Of a DNA stretch of 64,000 nt, positions 43,908 through 54,376 are shown piece by piece. Where the stretch lies: positions 158,225-222,224 of the forward strand of contig NZ_JODM01000010.1 in NCBI RefSeq assembly GCF_000717995.1. The letters are read 5' to 3'. Under the pieces are notes generated by a model that did not search any database, was not told where the DNA came from, and saw only the letters and a program-made list of their open reading frames with translations. Both the position numbers and the translations under genes were made by a program. Position 1 is the first letter of the stretch; every line of letters starts with the position of its first letter. Source of the stretch: Streptomyces violaceorubidus. GTDB taxonomy: Bacteria; Actinomycetota; Actinomycetes; Streptomycetales; Streptomycetaceae.

Positions 43908-45032
43908 TCAGACGTAACGCTCCAGGATCGACGACTCCGCCAGCCGCGACAGCCCCTCCCGCACGCTGCGCGCCCGCGCCTCGCCGACACCGTCCACCGT
44001 CTGGAGGTCGTCCACACTCGCCGCGAGCAGCTTCTGCAGGCCGCCGAAGTGCTCCACCAGCCGGTCGATGATCGCGCCCGGCAGCCGCGGCACCTTGGCC
44101 AGCAGCCGGAATCCGCGCGGCGACACCGCGGAGTCCAGCGTCTCGGGCGACCCGGTGTACCCCAGGGCCCGCGCCACCGTGGACAGTTCCAACAGCTCGG
44201 CATGGCTGAGCTTGTCCAGCTCGGCGAGCGCCTCGTCGACCGTACGGGACCGCTTGGCGGTCGGCTCGGGCACGTAGTCCCGCACGACCAGCTCGCGCTC
44301 CGGCTCCACACCGGCGATCAACTCGTCCAGCTGCAGCGCCAGCAGCCGCCCGTCCGTCCCCAGCTCCACCACGTACTCGGCGATCTCGGTGGCGATCCGG
44401 CGCACCATCTCGAGCCGCTGCGCGACCGCCGAGACGTCCCGCACCGTCACCAGGTCCTCGATCTCCAACGCCGACAGCGTGCCCGCTACCTCGTCGAGGC
44501 GCAGCTTGTACCGCTCCAGGGTCGCCAGCGCCTGATTGGCCCGCGACAGGATCGCGGCCGAATCCTCCAGCACCCTGCGCTGCCCGTCCACGTACAACGC
44601 GATCAGCCGCATGGACTGCGAGACCGACACGACGGGGAACCCGACCTGCTTGCTGACCCGGTCCGCCGTACGGTGCCGCGTACCGGTCTCCTCCGTGGGA
44701 ATGGTCGGATCCGGAAGGAGCTGCACCCCCGCCCGCAGGATCTTCGACAGGTCCGACGACAGCACGATGCCGCCGTCGAGCTTGCACAGCTCCCGCAGCC
44801 GGGTCGCGGTGAACTCGACGTCCAGCACGAAACCGCCCGTGCACATCTGCTCGACGGTCTTGTCGGAACCCAGCACGATCAGGCCGCCGGTGTTGCCGCG
44901 CAGGACCCGCTCCAGGCCGTCGCGCAGGGGCGTGCCGGGCGCCACGGCGCTCAGTGAGGCGCGCATCAGGCCATCGGCACCGGCACTCCCACCGGACTTT
45001 CCGGGAGCTGCTGCCCGGTCGTTGGCTGCCAC
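43908..45032 (-). CDS. disA: DNA integrity scanning diadenylate cyclase DisA
   Basis: Makes c-di-AMP from two ATP while scanning DNA. The 374-residue protein starts at GTG 45032 ([20 protein letters not shown]) after AGGAG. The DAC domain has [10 protein letters not shown] (the DGA motif reads DGG here) and [14 protein letters not shown] with the RHR motif. A helical spine and a C-terminal HhH DNA-binding domain ([20 protein letters not shown]) follow. It lies just downstream of radA on the minus strand (81 bp gap), the conserved radA-disA order; RadA is known to modulate DisA activity in several Gram-positives. Confidence 0.95.
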   Translation of the reverse strand: MAANDRAAAPGKSGGSAGADGLMRASLSAVAPGTPLRDGLERVLRGNTGGLIVLGSDKTVEQMCTGGFVLDVEFTATRLRELCKLDGGIVLSSDLSKILRAGVQLLPDPTIPTEETGTRHRTADRVSKQVGFPVVSVSQSMRLIALYVDGQRRVLEDSAAILSRANQALATLERYKLRLDEVAGTLSALEIEDLVTVRDVSAVAQRLEMVRRIATEIAEYVVELGTDGRLLALQLDELIAGVEPERELVVRDYVPEPTAKRSRTVDEALAELDKLSHAELLELSTVARALGYTGSPETLDSAVSPRGFRLLAKVPRLPGAIIDRLVEHFGGLQKLLAASVDDLQTVDGVGEARARSVREGLSRLAESSILERYV

Positions 45033-45113
45033 TGCACTCCTCCGGTCGCAGGTTCTTCTGGCGCTCCCGTGTCGCACACTCGGTCGTACGGACGGGCGAG
45101 ACCAGGGCAAAGT

Positions 45114-46523
45114 CTACCGGCGGTCCTCCTGCTCCCGTGGGGCCTCTCGCCGACGCGAGCGCGGAAGCACCCGCAGGGCGTCCCCCATGTCCGCGACTTC
45201 CAGGACCTTCATGCCGTCAGGGACCCTGCCCGGATCGGCCGGTACCAGGGCGTGCGTGAAGCCCAGCCGATGCGCTTCGGAGAGCCTCCGCTGCACCCCC
45301 GTGACCCGTCTCACCTCTCCGGCGAGGCCGACTTCGCCGATCGCGACGAGGTTCTTGGGCAGCGGGGTGTCACTGGCCGCACTCGCCAACGCCAGCGCGA
45401 CGGCGAGGTCGGCGGCCGGCTCGGAGAGCTTCACCCCGCCCACCGTCGCACTGTAAATATCCCTTTTGCCCAGCGCGCTGATGCGCCCGCGCTGCTCCAG
45501 CACGGCCAGCATCATGGACACCCGCGAGGTCTCGAGCCCCGAGGTCGTACGCCGCGGCGACGGAATCTGCGAGTCCACGGTCAGTGCCTGCACCTCGGCG
45601 ACCAGCGGCCGGCGCCCCTCCAGGGTGACGGTCAGACACGTGCCGGGCACCGGCTCGGCCCGCCGGGTGAGGAACAGCCCGCTGGGATCGGCGAGCCCCG
45701 TGATCCCCTCGTCGTGCAACTCGAAGCAGCCGACCTCATCCGTCGTCCCGTACCGGTTCTTGACCCCCCGCACGAGCCTCAGCCGCGCATGCCGGTCGCC
45801 CTCGAAATGCAGCACGACGTCCACGAGGTGCTCCAGCAGCCGCGGCCCCGCGATGGCCCCGTCCTTGGTGACGTGGCCCACCAGCAGCGTGGACATGCCG
45901 CGTTCCTTGGAGGCCCGGATCAGTGCCCCCGCCACCTCCCGCACCTGTGCCATGCCGCCCGGGGCACCGTCGATCTCGGGCGAGGCCACCGTCTGCACGG
46001 AGTCCAGGATCAGCAGCGACGGCTTGACGGCATCGAGGTGCCCGAGCACCGCCGCGAGGTCCGTCTCCGCGGCCAGGTACAGATGATCGTCGATGGCGTG
46101 GATCCGGTCGGCCCGCAGCCGCACCTGGCTGGCCGACTCCTCACCGGTGACGTAGAGCGTCCGGTGCTCGTCGCTCGCCGACTTGGCCGCCACGTCCAGC
46201 AGCAGCGTGGACTTGCCCACCCCGGGCTCCCCGGCGACCAGCACCACGGCCCCCGGCACCAGCCCGCCCCCGAGCACCCGGTCCAGCTCGGGCACACCGG
46301 TGGAACGGGCGGTCGCCTGCCGACCGTCGACCTGCCCGATCGGCACGGCGGACGTGGTCACGCGCCCCGGACTGGTCGTACGCACGGCGGGCGCGCCGTA
46401 CTCCTCGACCGTGCCCCATGCCTGGCATTCGGGGCAGCGGCCGAGCCACTTGGCCGTCTGCCAGCCGCACTCGGTGCAGCGGTAGGACGGCCGTTCCTTG
46501 GCGGACTTCGTACGGGCAGCCAT
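45114..46523 (-). CDS. radA: DNA repair protein RadA
   Basis: RecA-like branch-migration helicase in recombinational repair. The 469-residue protein starts MAARTKSAKERPSYRCTECG at ATG 46523. It has an N-terminal zinc finger (CTECG...RCPECQAWG), Walker A GEPGVGKSTLLLDVA, Walker B LLILDSVQTV, the RadA-specific KNRYGTTDEVG motif and a C-terminal Lon-protease-like domain (GKRDIYSATVGGVKLSEPAA, VAIGEVGLAGEVRRV). Upstream lies the repeat region at 46.5-47.0 kb. disA follows 81 bp downstream. Confidence 0.97.
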   Translation of the reverse strand: MAARTKSAKERPSYRCTECGWQTAKWLGRCPECQAWGTVEEYGAPAVRTTSPGRVTTSAVPIGQVDGRQATARSTGVPELDRVLGGGLVPGAVVLVAGEPGVGKSTLLLDVAAKSASDEHRTLYVTGEESASQVRLRADRIHAIDDHLYLAAETDLAAVLGHLDAVKPSLLILDSVQTVASPEIDGAPGGMAQVREVAGALIRASKERGMSTLLVGHVTKDGAIAGPRLLEHLVDVVLHFEGDRHARLRLVRGVKNRYGTTDEVGCFELHDEGITGLADPSGLFLTRRAEPVPGTCLTVTLEGRRPLVAEVQALTVDSQIPSPRRTTSGLETSRVSMMLAVLEQRGRISALGKRDIYSATVGGVKLSEPAADLAVALALASAASDTPLPKNLVAIGEVGLAGEVRRVTGVQRRLSEAHRLGFTHALVPADPGRVPDGMKVLEVADMGDALRVLPRSRRREAPREQEDRR

Positions 46524-47030
46524 GCACGAACCGTAACCGCCCCCACTGACAGCGTGCCCCGGGCAGTCCGCTCCGAGGTCACCCGGGGGTGGGCGCGGGT
46601 TGGCCGCACGGCGGCGTCGCCCGCGCGGGTGTGGGCGCGGGGGTGGGGACGCAGCCCGGCGGAGCGGGGTGCCGCTGCGCCCACCCGTGCCGCCTGGGGG
46701 TACCTCCCAGGCCGTTCAGGCACTGGGGGAGGCAACGACTGCCCGCAGCTGGGGCGGGACGGCGGGAGAGCCGCGTACGGCGAGCGGGGGACGCGGGGCG
46801 TGGGCGGCAGCAGCCGCGTACGGCGGGACGAGGCACCGGAGGGACGGCGGGAGAGCCGCGTACGGCGAGCGGGGGACGCGGAGCGTGGGCGGCAGCAGCC
46901 GCGTACGGCGGGACGAGGCACCGGAGGGACGGCGGGAGAGTGTCCCCTTATGAGGGATCGTTTCACCCGTACGGATTAAAAGTGCCCAACGCGCCAGTTC
47001 GCGCCACCCATAGCCCCCTACGGTCGCCGA
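46524..47030. repeat. Spacer with intergenic repeat copy R3 and 85-bp tandem repeat
   Basis: No gene is supported in this 507-bp spacer. From about 46620 to 46790 it carries the same modular repeat as 1500-1690 (inverted relative to it), including GGGGACGCAGCCCGGCGGAG, a GGTACC-centred imperfect palindrome (about 46695-46712) and CGTTCAGGCACTGGGGGAGG. From 46761 an 85-bp unit beginning GGCGGGAGAGCCGCGTACGG repeats at 46846 and (truncated) 46931. The unit includes the GTGGGCGGCAGCAGCCGCG module also seen twice at 21.4 kb. The last 70 bp, with CGGATTAAAAGTGC, probably hold the promoter of the next gene. Confidence 0.8.
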
Positions 47031-48785
47031 GTGATGAGGAGCAGTCCGGAAACCACGACCCGCACGACCGGCGCACACCGGGCGCACCGGGAAGCGCGTG
47101 ACCGCACCGCGGCGAGGGCGGTGACGCAGCGCCCGCCCGCCGCGCAGCGCCCGTCCACGCGGTACGCGGCGTACGACGCGTATCTGGACGGCCTGTTCAC
47201 GTACTGCCTGTCCGTGCTCTGCGACCACGACGCCGCGACCGCAGCCCTGGGCGACGTCCTCGCGCTCGCCGAGCGCCGCGGCCACCGCGCCCCCGCATCC
47301 GCGGCCGACCACAGGGCCTGGCTCTACGCCCTGGCCCGCTGGTCCTGCCTGCGCAAGCTGGCCGAGGCCAAGCAGAAACGTCCGAGCAGCCACGCGGCCG
47401 GCCGCCCCGCCCCCACCCACGACGAGGCCCACCAGCGACAGCGGCAGCGACACCGCAGCGAACTCGCCCTCCTCGCCTGGCCGGAGGCCGCCGGCACCAC
47501 CCCCGAGCAGCGCGAGGCCCTCGAACTCGCGGTACGCCACCACCTGGCCCCGCACGAGGTCGCAGCCGTCCTCGGCACCGACCTCGCCGCCACCGGAGAA
47601 CTGCTCGCCTCGGCCGCCTGCGAGGTGGAACGCACCCGCGCCGCCCTGGCCGTCGTGGAGACCGGCACCTGCGCCGGCGTCGCCCGCCTCACCGGGGACA
47701 ACCGCTACGTCCTGAGCAGCGCCCTGCGCCGCGAGCTGGTCCGGCACGTCGACGACTGCCCGCGCTGCCGCCGGACCGCCGAGCGCGCGGTCCCCGGCCG
47801 CTGGCCCGGCACCAGCGTCACCCCCGCCGAGCTCCCCGTCCTGGAGGCCCCCCGCAGCGCCCTGCACGGCACCCCGGCCCACATCCCCCGCGCGCGCGGC
47901 AGCGCCCCCCGCTTCGACCGGCGCGGCTTCCCGATGGACCCCAAGGACCGCGCGGCCCGGCGGGACCGCCTGCGCGCCCGCGCCGTCACGACCACCGTCG
48001 TCGCCACCGTCGTGGCGGCCCCCGTGCTCGCCCTGTGGGCGGCCTACCGCGGGACCCCCGTCGTCGAGGGCGAGGAAGGCCGCCCGGCCAGCGCCAGCGA
48101 GGCGCAGGACCCGGACGGCCTGGGGGGCGAGTCGGCGGGCGGCGGCTACGGGTACGAGAACGCCGGCAACGCGAGCACCACCCCGGGCACCGGCTTCGGC
48201 AAGAACGGCGAGGCCGACGTCTCCGTGGAGGTCGTCGGCGTCTCCGGCGCCGGTAAGGGCGCCGGCCGCCTCGGGGTGACGGCCGACCACGACGGCGACA
48301 TCACGCTGGTCACCCTGACCGCGACCGGCGACGCCCCGGTGCGCTGGTCCGTGTCCGTCGGCGCCTCCTGGCTGTACCTGAGCCGGTCCGCGGGCACCTT
48401 GCGCCCCGGCGAGGCCGTGACGGTCCGGGTGTACGTCGACCACCTGCGCGAGCCGTCCGGCCACTGGAGCGCTCGGGTCGCCGTATCGCCCGCCGGGGCC
48501 GTCGTGGCGATCACGGGGTACGGCCCCGCGCCCGCCCCGTCCCGTCCGGACCCGCGCCCCGGCACGCCCGGCGGCACCACGTCCCCGTCCCACCCGGGCC
48601 AGGACCCGGACCCGTCCCCCTCGCAGCCCGCCGATCCGGACCCGACGCCCACCGACGACCCGTCGCCGACGTCGCCCGACCCGGACCCGACGGCCACGGA
48701 GCCGTCCCCGACCGGTGCCCCGGACGGCTCGTCACCCCCGCCGGGCGACGGTGACAGCGGCACCCCGAGCCCGACCGGCTCGTAG
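47031..48785 (+). CDS. Sigma-factor-like / zinc-motif / transmembrane / BACON-domain fusion
   Basis: A 584-residue composite protein. Residues about 45-110 resemble sigma region 2 (YAAYDAYLDGLFTYCLSVLC; ADHRAWLYALARWSCLRKLA). Residues 160-220 resemble region 4 (PEQREALELAVRHHLAPHEV; AAVLGTDLAATGELLASAAC). Then comes an anti-sigma-like zinc motif H-x3-C-x2-C (His239, Cys243, Cys246 in HVDDCPRC), a TM helix (about 318-338, TTVVATVVAAPVLALWAAYR), a Gly-rich linker, an extracellular BACON-like Ig domain (about 415-500; PVRWSVSVGASWLYLSRSAG) and a D-P-x-P tail suited to crossing the wall. The start is GTG 47031 or ATG 47034. It reads as a membrane-tethered sigma-like regulator with an outer sensing domain. 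Sigma activity is unproven. Confidence 0.8.
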   Translation: MMRSSPETTTRTTGAHRAHREARDRTAARAVTQRPPAAQRPSTRYAAYDAYLDGLFTYCLSVLCDHDAATAALGDVLALAERRGHRAPASAADHRAWLYALARWSCLRKLAEAKQKRPSSHAAGRPAPTHDEAHQRQRQRHRSELALLAWPEAAGTTPEQREALELAVRHHLAPHEVAAVLGTDLAATGELLASAACEVERTRAALAVVETGTCAGVARLTGDNRYVLSSALRRELVRHVDDCPRCRRTAERAVPGRWPGTSVTPAELPVLEAPRSALHGTPAHIPRARGSAPRFDRRGFPMDPKDRAARRDRLRARAVTTTVVATVVAAPVLALWAAYRGTPVVEGEEGRPASASEAQDPDGLGGESAGGGYGYENAGNASTTPGTGFGKNGEADVSVEVVGVSGAGKGAGRLGVTADHDGDITLVTLTATGDAPVRWSVSVGASWLYLSRSAGTLRPGEAVTVRVYVDHLREPSGHWSARVAVSPAGAVVAITGYGPAPAPSRPDPRPGTPGGTTSPSHPGQDPDPSPSQPADPDPTPTDDPSPTSPDPDPTATEPSPTGAPDGSSPPPGDGDSGTPSPTGS

Positions 48786-48796
48786 GACCGGCGCGG

Positions 48797-48817
48797 GGCC
48801 CGGGGCGGCACCGGGCC
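48797..48817. terminator. Possible bidirectional hairpin between convergent genes
   Basis: Arms GGCCCGG (48797-48803) and CCGGGCC (48811-48817) with a 7-nt loop lie between the fusion-protein stop and the convergent gene end. No T-tract. Confidence 0.4.
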
Positions 48818-48837
48818 GAGGGCAGCGGGGCCTGGCC

Positions 48838-49665
48838 TCAGCGAGCCGGATCCGCCGGATGCGGTGCCAGCAACGGCAGCTGCGAGGCCAGCCGCTCCTC
48901 GCACAGCTCGACCAGCCGGTCGTACCCCGCCTTGCCCATCAGCTCGATCAGCTCCGGCCGGTAGGACACGTACACCGGGTCCCCAGCGCCGTGCGCCGAC
49001 GTGGCCGAGGTGCACCACCAGTGCAGGTCGTGCCCGCCCGGACCCCACCCGCGCCGGTCGTACTCACCGATCGACACCTGCAGCACGCGCGTGTCGTCGG
49101 GCCGGTCGATCCACTCGTAGGTCCGCCGGACCGGCAGCTGCCAGCACACGTCCGGCTTCGTCTCCAGCGGCTCCCGACCCTCTTTCAGCGCCAGGATGTG
49201 CAGCGAGCAGCCCGCGCCGCCGGAGAAGCCCGGCCGGTTCTGGAAGATGCACGAGCCCTGGAAGGGCCGGGTCTGCCGCGACCCCTCGTCGTCCTCGGAG
49301 GTCCAGCCGTTCCGCGTGCCCTCGGCGTGGTGCTGCCAGATGTCCGGCGTGAGCCTCGCCACGTGCCCGGCGACCCGCTTCTCGTCGTCCTCGTCGGAGA
49401 AGTGCGCGCCCAGGGTGCAGCACCCGTCGTCCGCGCGGCCCGCCTCGATGCCCTGGCAGCCGCTGCCGAAGATGCAGTTCCAGCGGGAGGTCAGCCAGGT
49501 CAGATCGCAGCGGAAGACCTGCTCGTCGTCCGCCGGGTCCGGAAACTCCACCCACGCGCGCGCGAAGTCGAGCCCCTTCTCGTCGCCGCCCGCCCCTGCG
49601 CCCAGTGCGCGCTTTTTGTCCTTCTTGGCCGACTTTTCGTCCTTCGCCTTTTTCGTCTTTGGCAC
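48838..49665 (-). CDS. Conserved Cys-rich hypothetical protein
   Basis: The 275-residue protein from ATG 49665 starts with a Lys-rich tail ([20 protein letters not shown]). An ordered domain follows with numerous Cys ([75 protein letters not shown]) and a C-terminal [12 protein letters not shown] segment. Cys spacing suggests metal or cluster binding, as in DUF3109/YkgJ-type zinc or iron proteins, but I do not firmly recognise the family. It diverges from the Ppx/GppA gene 71 bp away. Confidence 0.75.
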   Translation of the reverse strand: MPKTKKAKDEKSAKKDKKRALGAGAGGDEKGLDFARAWVEFPDPADDEQVFRCDLTWLTSRWNCIFGSGCQGIEAGRADDGCCTLGAHFSDEDDEKRVAGHVARLTPDIWQHHAEGTRNGWTSEDDEGSRQTRPFQGSCIFQNRPGFSGGAGCSLHILALKEGREPLETKPDVCWQLPVRRTYEWIDRPDDTRVLQVSIGEYDRRGWGPGGHDLHWWCTSATSAHGAGDPVYVSYRPELIELMGKAGYDRLVELCEERLASQLPLLAPHPADPAR

Positions 49666-49736
49666 GGCTCCAGGGTAAGTCGCCCGAGCGCGGGGAGGGG
49701 ACCACCGCGAGCGCCGCCGGCAGTAGCGTTCCGTAC

Positions 49737-50669
49737 ATGAGACTCGGTGTCCTCGACGTGGGTTCGAACACGGTGCATCTGCTGGTGGTGGACGCGCACC
49801 CCGGCGCCCGCCCGCTGCCCGCCCACTCGCACAAGGTGGAACTGCGCCTCGCCCAGCTCCTCGACGAGGACGGGGCGATCGGCCCCGAGGGCGTCGACCG
49901 GCTGGCCGCGGTGGTCCGGGAGGCGCTCCAGGCCGCCGAGGACAAGGGCGTCGAGGAGATCCTGCCGTTCGCCACCTCGGCCGTGCGCGAGGCGAGCAAC
50001 GCCGACGACGTCCTCGCGCGCGTACGCACCGAGACCGGCGTCGAGCTGACGGTCCTCACCGGCGCCGAGGAGGCCCGGCTCACCTTCCTCGCCGCCCGTC
50101 GCTGGTTCGGCTGGTCCGCGGGCAGGCTGCTGGTCCTGGACATCGGCGGCGGCTCCCTGGAGATCGCCTACGGCATCGACGAGGAGCCGGACGCCGCCGT
50201 GTCGCTGCCGCTCGGCGCGGGCCGGCTCACCGCGGCCCGACTGCCCGACGATCCGCCCCACCCGGACGACGTCAGGGCGCTGCGCCGCCACGTGCGTACG
50301 GAGATCGCCCGCACCGTCGGCGAGTTCAGCCGCCTGGGCGCTCCCGACCACGTGGTCGCCACCTCGAAGACCTTCCGGCAGCTGGCCCGCATCGCCGGCG
50401 CCGCCCGCTCCGCCGAGGGCCTCTACGTCCAGTGCGAGCTGAAGCGCGCCTCGCTGGAGGCCTGGGTGTCCCGCCTGGCCGCCATGACCAGCACCGAGCG
50501 CGCCGAACTCCCCGGCGTCTCCGAGGGCAGGGCGCACCAGCTCCTGGCCGGTGCCCTGGTGGCCGAGGCCGCGATGGACCTCTTCCGCGTGGAGAACCTG
50601 GAGATCTGCCCCTGGGCCCTCAGGGAGGGCGTGATCCTGCGGCGCCTGGATCACATGGGCCAGGGATGA
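49737..50669 (+). CDS. Ppx/GppA-family exopolyphosphatase-like phosphatase
   Basis: The 310-residue ASKHA-fold protein starts [20 protein letters not shown] at ATG 49737. The phosphate loops are [13 protein letters not shown] and [15 protein letters not shown], with [20 protein letters not shown] and [14 protein letters not shown] of the family between them. It has only the N-terminal ppx/gppA core, no HD-like C-terminal domain, as in the short actinobacterial Ppx1 type. It likely hydrolyses short polyphosphate or (p)ppGpp-type pentaphosphate (family knowledge); the exact substrate is not clear. Confidence 0.9.
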   Translation: MRLGVLDVGSNTVHLLVVDAHPGARPLPAHSHKVELRLAQLLDEDGAIGPEGVDRLAAVVREALQAAEDKGVEEILPFATSAVREASNADDVLARVRTETGVELTVLTGAEEARLTFLAARRWFGWSAGRLLVLDIGGGSLEIAYGIDEEPDAAVSLPLGAGRLTAARLPDDPPHPDDVRALRRHVRTEIARTVGEFSRLGAPDHVVATSKTFRQLARIAGAARSAEGLYVQCELKRASLEAWVSRLAAMTSTERAELPGVSEGRAHQLLAGALVAEAAMDLFRVENLEICPWALREGVILRRLDHMGQG

Positions 50670-50883
50670 CGCGCCCCAAGGGGACGCGGGGCCGTATCGA
50701 CGTGCGGCCCGCCGCGTGGGAGGGGTGTGCGCCCCCGCGGCGTGCGATGGATGTGCGCCCCCGCCGCGTGGCCCCGAGCCATCACCAACCGCCCCGCCCG
50801 TCCCGCAGCCGCCCTATGGCGATGACCACAACGGCGATCGGGCACCCCGCGGCTCCCGGCGGGCACCCCGTACCCTGACCCCC

Positions 50884-51741
50884 GTGGCAAAACCAAGGGA
50901 CGACGTCCGCTTCCCGGACACGAAGGTCGCCCTGTCGACGGCTTCCGTCTACCCGGAGTCGACGGCGACGGCCTTCGAGATCGCCGCACGCCTCGGCTAC
51001 GACGGCGTGGAGGTGATGGTCTGGACGGACCCGGTCAGCCAGGACATCGACGCGCTGCGCAGACTCAGCGACTACCACCGCGTGCCGATACTCGCCGTGC
51101 ACGCGCCCTGCCTGCTCATCACCCAGCGCGTCTGGTCCACCGACCCCTGGGTCAAGCTCCAGCGCGCCCGCGCCGCCGCCGAGAAGCTCGGCGCGTCCAC
51201 CGTGGTGGTCCACCCCCCGTTCCGCTGGCAGCGCCAGTACGCGCGGGACTTCGTCGACGGCATCTGGCGGATGGCCGACGAGACGGACGTCCGCTTCGCC
51301 GTGGAGAACATGTACCCCTGGCGCTACCGCGACCGCGAGATGCAGGCGTACGCCCCCGACTGGGACGTGACGAAGGACGACTACCGGCACTTCACGATCG
51401 ACCTCAGCCACGCCGCCACCTCCCGCACCGACGCCCTCGGCATGATTGACCGCATGAGCGACCGCCTCGGCCACGTCCACCTGGCCGACGGCAGGGGCTC
51501 CGCCAAGGACGAGCACCTCGTCCCGGGCCGCGGCAACCAGCCCTGCGCCGAAGTGCTGGAGCGCCTCGCGCACACCGGCTTCGACGGCCACGTCGTCATC
51601 GAGGTCAACACCAGGCGCGCGATGTCCAGCGCCGAACGTGAGGCCGATCTCGCCGAGGCGCTGGCCTTCACCCGCACGCACCTGGCGCCATCGGCGTCCC
51701 CCGTGCCCGGGGGCCCGTCGGCGAGGACGGACCGCCGGTGA
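50884..51741 (+). CDS. Sugar phosphate isomerase/epimerase-like TIM-barrel protein
   Basis: The 285-residue protein begins at GTG 50884 ([20 protein letters not shown]) and shows an AP-endonuclease-2/xylose-isomerase-like barrel: [78 protein letters not shown] and [13 protein letters not shown]. The metal-binding His/Glu/Asp set of the family is visible. The substrate is unknown. Its stop overlaps the GTG of the following TetR gene, so the pair is co-regulated. The 214-bp spacer before it contains a short tandem GTGCGCCCCCGC word. Confidence 0.85.
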   Translation: MAKPRDDVRFPDTKVALSTASVYPESTATAFEIAARLGYDGVEVMVWTDPVSQDIDALRRLSDYHRVPILAVHAPCLLITQRVWSTDPWVKLQRARAAAEKLGASTVVVHPPFRWQRQYARDFVDGIWRMADETDVRFAVENMYPWRYRDREMQAYAPDWDVTKDDYRHFTIDLSHAATSRTDALGMIDRMSDRLGHVHLADGRGSAKDEHLVPGRGNQPCAEVLERLAHTGFDGHVVIEVNTRRAMSSAEREADLAEALAFTRTHLAPSASPVPGGPSARTDRR

Positions 51742-52352
51742 GCGGCGAGGCCGGCGGCACCACCCGGCGCCGCGGCCGCCCGCCCCGCACGGAGTCCGGG
51801 GACACCCGCGACCGCATCCTCGTCACCGCCCGCGAGGAGTTCTCCGAGCGCGGCTACGAGAAGACCTCCGTGCGGGGCATCGCCAAGGCCGCGGGCGTGG
51901 ACCCCGCGCTGGTCCACCACTACTTCGGCACCAAGGAGCAGGTCTTCGAGGCGGCCATCGAGGTCGCCTTCGCACCGGCCCTGCGGGCACCCGACGCGAT
52001 CGGCGACGGTCCCCTCGACGAGGTCGGCGAGCGCCTCACCCGCTTCATCCTGGGCCTCTGGGAGAACCCGGCCAGCCGGACGCCCCTGCTGGCCATCGTC
52101 CGCTCCGCCGTGAACAACGAGACCGCCGCCGCCGTCTTCCGCAGGCTCATCGCCGCCCAGGTGCTGAGCCGGGTCGCCGCCCAGGTGGGTCTGCCGGACG
52201 CGGAGCTGCGCGTCGACCTGGCCGCGGCACAGCTGGTGGGCTGTGCGATGCTCCGCTACGTGATCAAGGTGGAGCCGCTGGCCTCCGCGGACCCGGAGCA
52301 GATCGTCGCCCGTCTGGCACCGGTCGTCCAGGGCCACCTCACCGGCCCCTGA
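51738..52352 (+). CDS. TetR-family regulator
   Basis: The 204-residue protein starts at GTG 51738 ([20 protein letters not shown]) in GTGA overlap with the TIM-barrel gene. A strong TetR_N HTH ([40 protein letters not shown]) precedes a TetR_C ligand domain ([40 protein letters not shown]). An RGRPP tail before the HTH is typical of AcrR-like Streptomyces repressors. Its target may include the coupled upstream gene. A hairpin follows 26 bp after the stop. Confidence 0.92.
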   Translation: MSGEAGGTTRRRGRPPRTESGDTRDRILVTAREEFSERGYEKTSVRGIAKAAGVDPALVHHYFGTKEQVFEAAIEVAFAPALRAPDAIGDGPLDEVGERLTRFILGLWENPASRTPLLAIVRSAVNNETAAAVFRRLIAAQVLSRVAAQVGLPDAELRVDLAAAQLVGCAMLRYVIKVEPLASADPEQIVARLAPVVQGHLTGP

Positions 52353-52378
52353 CGGCACCCGCCCACCCCGTGCGGCGA

Positions 52379-52409
52379 GACGGGCGTCCCGCATTCCGGA
52401 CACCCCGTC
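52379..52409 (+). terminator. Hairpin between TetR gene and ilvD
   Basis: Arms GACGGGCGTCC (52379-52389) and GGACACCCCGTC (52398-52409) pair with one mismatch and one bulge around CGCATTCC. Likely ends the TIM-barrel/TetR transcript before ilvD. No T-run. Confidence 0.45.
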
Positions 52410-52473
52410 CCGCCCCCTGGATGACCGGCGTACGCTCGACGGCAGTCATACCCCTCCGAAGGAGCGAGCGACG

Positions 52474-54327
52474 ATGCCCGAACTGAGGTCCCGCACAGTC
52501 ACCCACGGCCGCAACATGGCGGGCGCCCGCGCCCTTATGCGTGCCTCCGGTGTACCCGGCGCGGACATCGGGCGGAAGCCGATCATCGCCGTCGCCAACA
52601 GCTTCACGGAGTTCGTGCCGGGCCACACGCACCTGGCGCCGGTCGGCCGGATCGTCAGCGAGGCGGTCGTCGCGGCCGGCGGCATCCCGCGCGAGTTCAA
52701 CACCATCGCCGTGGACGACGGCATCGCCATGGGCCACGGCGGCATGCTCTACAGCCTCCCCTCCCGCGACCTGATCGCGGACAGCGTGGAGTACATGGTC
52801 GAGGCCCACTGCGCCGACGCCCTGATCTGCATCTCCAACTGCGACAAGATCACCCCGGGCATGCTCAACGCGGCGCTGCGCCTGAACATCCCGACCGTCT
52901 TCGTCTCCGGCGGCCCGATGGAGTCCGGCCGCGCCACCCTGGTCGACGGCACGGTGCGCACCCTCGACCTCGTCGACGCGATGTCGGAGGCGGTCAACGA
53001 GAAGATCTCCGACGCGGACATCCTCCGCATCGAGGAGAACGCCTGCCCCACCTGCGGCTCCTGTTCCGGCATGTTCACCGCCAACTCGATGAACTGCCTC
53101 ACCGAGGCCATCGGCCTCTCCCTGCCCGGCAACGGCTCGGTCCTGGCCACCCACACCGCCCGCAAGGCGCTCTACGAGGACGCCGCGCGCACGGTCCTGG
53201 ACCTGACCCGCCGCTACTACGAGCAGGACGACGACTCGGTCTTGCCGCGCAACATCGCCACCCCGGCGGCCTTCGAGAACGCCATGGCGCTCGACATCGC
53301 GATGGGCGGCTCCACCAACACGATCCTGCACCTGCTGGCCGCCGCCCAGGAGGCCGAGGTCCCCTACGGCCTGGCCGAGATGGACGCCCTCTCGCGCCGC
53401 GTCCCGTGCCTCGCCAAGGTCGCGCCGAACGTCGCCAAGGACCGCACGTACTACATGGAGGACGTGCACCGCGCGGGCGGCATCCCGGCCCTCCTCGGCG
53501 AACTGCACCGCGGCGGCCTGCTCAACGAGGACGTGCACTCCGTCCACAGCCCGTCCCTGGCCGACTGGCTGAAGACCTGGGACGTGCGCGGCGGCTCCCC
53601 CTCGAAGGAGGCCGTCGAGCTGTGGCACGCGGCCCCCGGCTGCGTCCGCTCCGCCGAGGCCTTCTCCCAGTCCGAGCGCTGGGACACCCTGGACGAGGAC
53701 GCCGAGGGCGGCTGCATCCGCTCCGTCGAGCACGCCTACTCCAAGGACGGCGGCCTCGCGGTCCTGCGCGGCAACCTCGCCGTGGACGGCTGCGTCGTCA
53801 AGACGGCCGGCGTCGACGAGTCCATCTGGACCTTCGAGGGCCCGGCGGTCGTCTGCGAGTCGCAGGAGGAGGCCGTCCAGAAGATCCTCACCCAGCAGGT
53901 CAAGGAGGGCGACGTCGTCGTCATCCGCTACGAGGGCCCCAAGGGCGGCCCGGGCATGCAGGAGATGCTCTACCCGACCTCGTACCTGAAGGGCCGCGGC
54001 CTCGGCAAGGCGTGCGCCCTGGTCACCGACGGCCGCTTCTCCGGCGGCACCTCGGGCCTGTCCATCGGCCACGCCTCCCCGGAGGCGGCGGCGGGCGGCA
54101 CCATCGCCCTGGTCGAGGACGGCGACCGCATCCGCATCGACATCCCGAACCGCTCCATCGAGCTGCTCGTGGACGACGCCGAGCTGACCCGCCGCGAGCA
54201 GGCCCTGGACGGCGTGTACGCCCCGAAGAACCGCGACCGCAAGGTCTCCGCGGCCCTGAAGGCGTACGCCGCGATGGCCACCAGCGCGGACAAGGGCGCG
54301 GTCCGCGACGTCAGCAAGCTGGGCTGA
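52474..54327 (+). CDS. ilvD: Dihydroxy-acid dehydratase
   Basis: Fe-S enzyme of branched-chain amino-acid synthesis, dehydrating 2,3-dihydroxy-isovalerate or -methylvalerate. The 617-residue protein starts [20 protein letters not shown] at ATG 52474 after AAGGAGCGAG. Cluster and active-site motifs are [39 protein letters not shown], and the C-terminal [19 protein letters not shown]. The length and Cys pattern match the long [4Fe-4S] type of E. coli IlvD. It lies alone, not with other ilv genes. A hairpin with the convergent kinase gene follows. Confidence 0.97.
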   Translation: MPELRSRTVTHGRNMAGARALMRASGVPGADIGRKPIIAVANSFTEFVPGHTHLAPVGRIVSEAVVAAGGIPREFNTIAVDDGIAMGHGGMLYSLPSRDLIADSVEYMVEAHCADALICISNCDKITPGMLNAALRLNIPTVFVSGGPMESGRATLVDGTVRTLDLVDAMSEAVNEKISDADILRIEENACPTCGSCSGMFTANSMNCLTEAIGLSLPGNGSVLATHTARKALYEDAARTVLDLTRRYYEQDDDSVLPRNIATPAAFENAMALDIAMGGSTNTILHLLAAAQEAEVPYGLAEMDALSRRVPCLAKVAPNVAKDRTYYMEDVHRAGGIPALLGELHRGGLLNEDVHSVHSPSLADWLKTWDVRGGSPSKEAVELWHAAPGCVRSAEAFSQSERWDTLDEDAEGGCIRSVEHAYSKDGGLAVLRGNLAVDGCVVKTAGVDESIWTFEGPAVVCESQEEAVQKILTQQVKEGDVVVIRYEGPKGGPGMQEMLYPTSYLKGRGLGKACALVTDGRFSGGTSGLSIGHASPEAAAGGTIALVEDGDRIRIDIPNRSIELLVDDAELTRREQALDGVYAPKNRDRKVSAALKAYAAMATSADKGAVRDVSKLG

Positions 54328-54338
54328 GGCCCACCGGG

Positions 54339-54376
54339 GGGACCCGGGACGGCGGCCTACCAGGCCCCCGGGTCCC
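54339..54376. terminator. Bidirectional hairpin between ilvD and the kinase gene
   Basis: Perfect 10-bp arms GGGACCCGGG (54339-54348) and CCCGGGTCCC (54367-54376) flank an 18-nt loop. The right arm is inside the end of the convergent kinase coding region, so one structure serves both genes. Confidence 0.6.

Noticed and set aside
46716..48593. Long minus-strand frame opposite the sigma-fusion gene
   Set aside because: Translation is Gly/Ala/Arg/Asp-rich without domains, while the plus strand encodes recognisable motifs and a TM helix.
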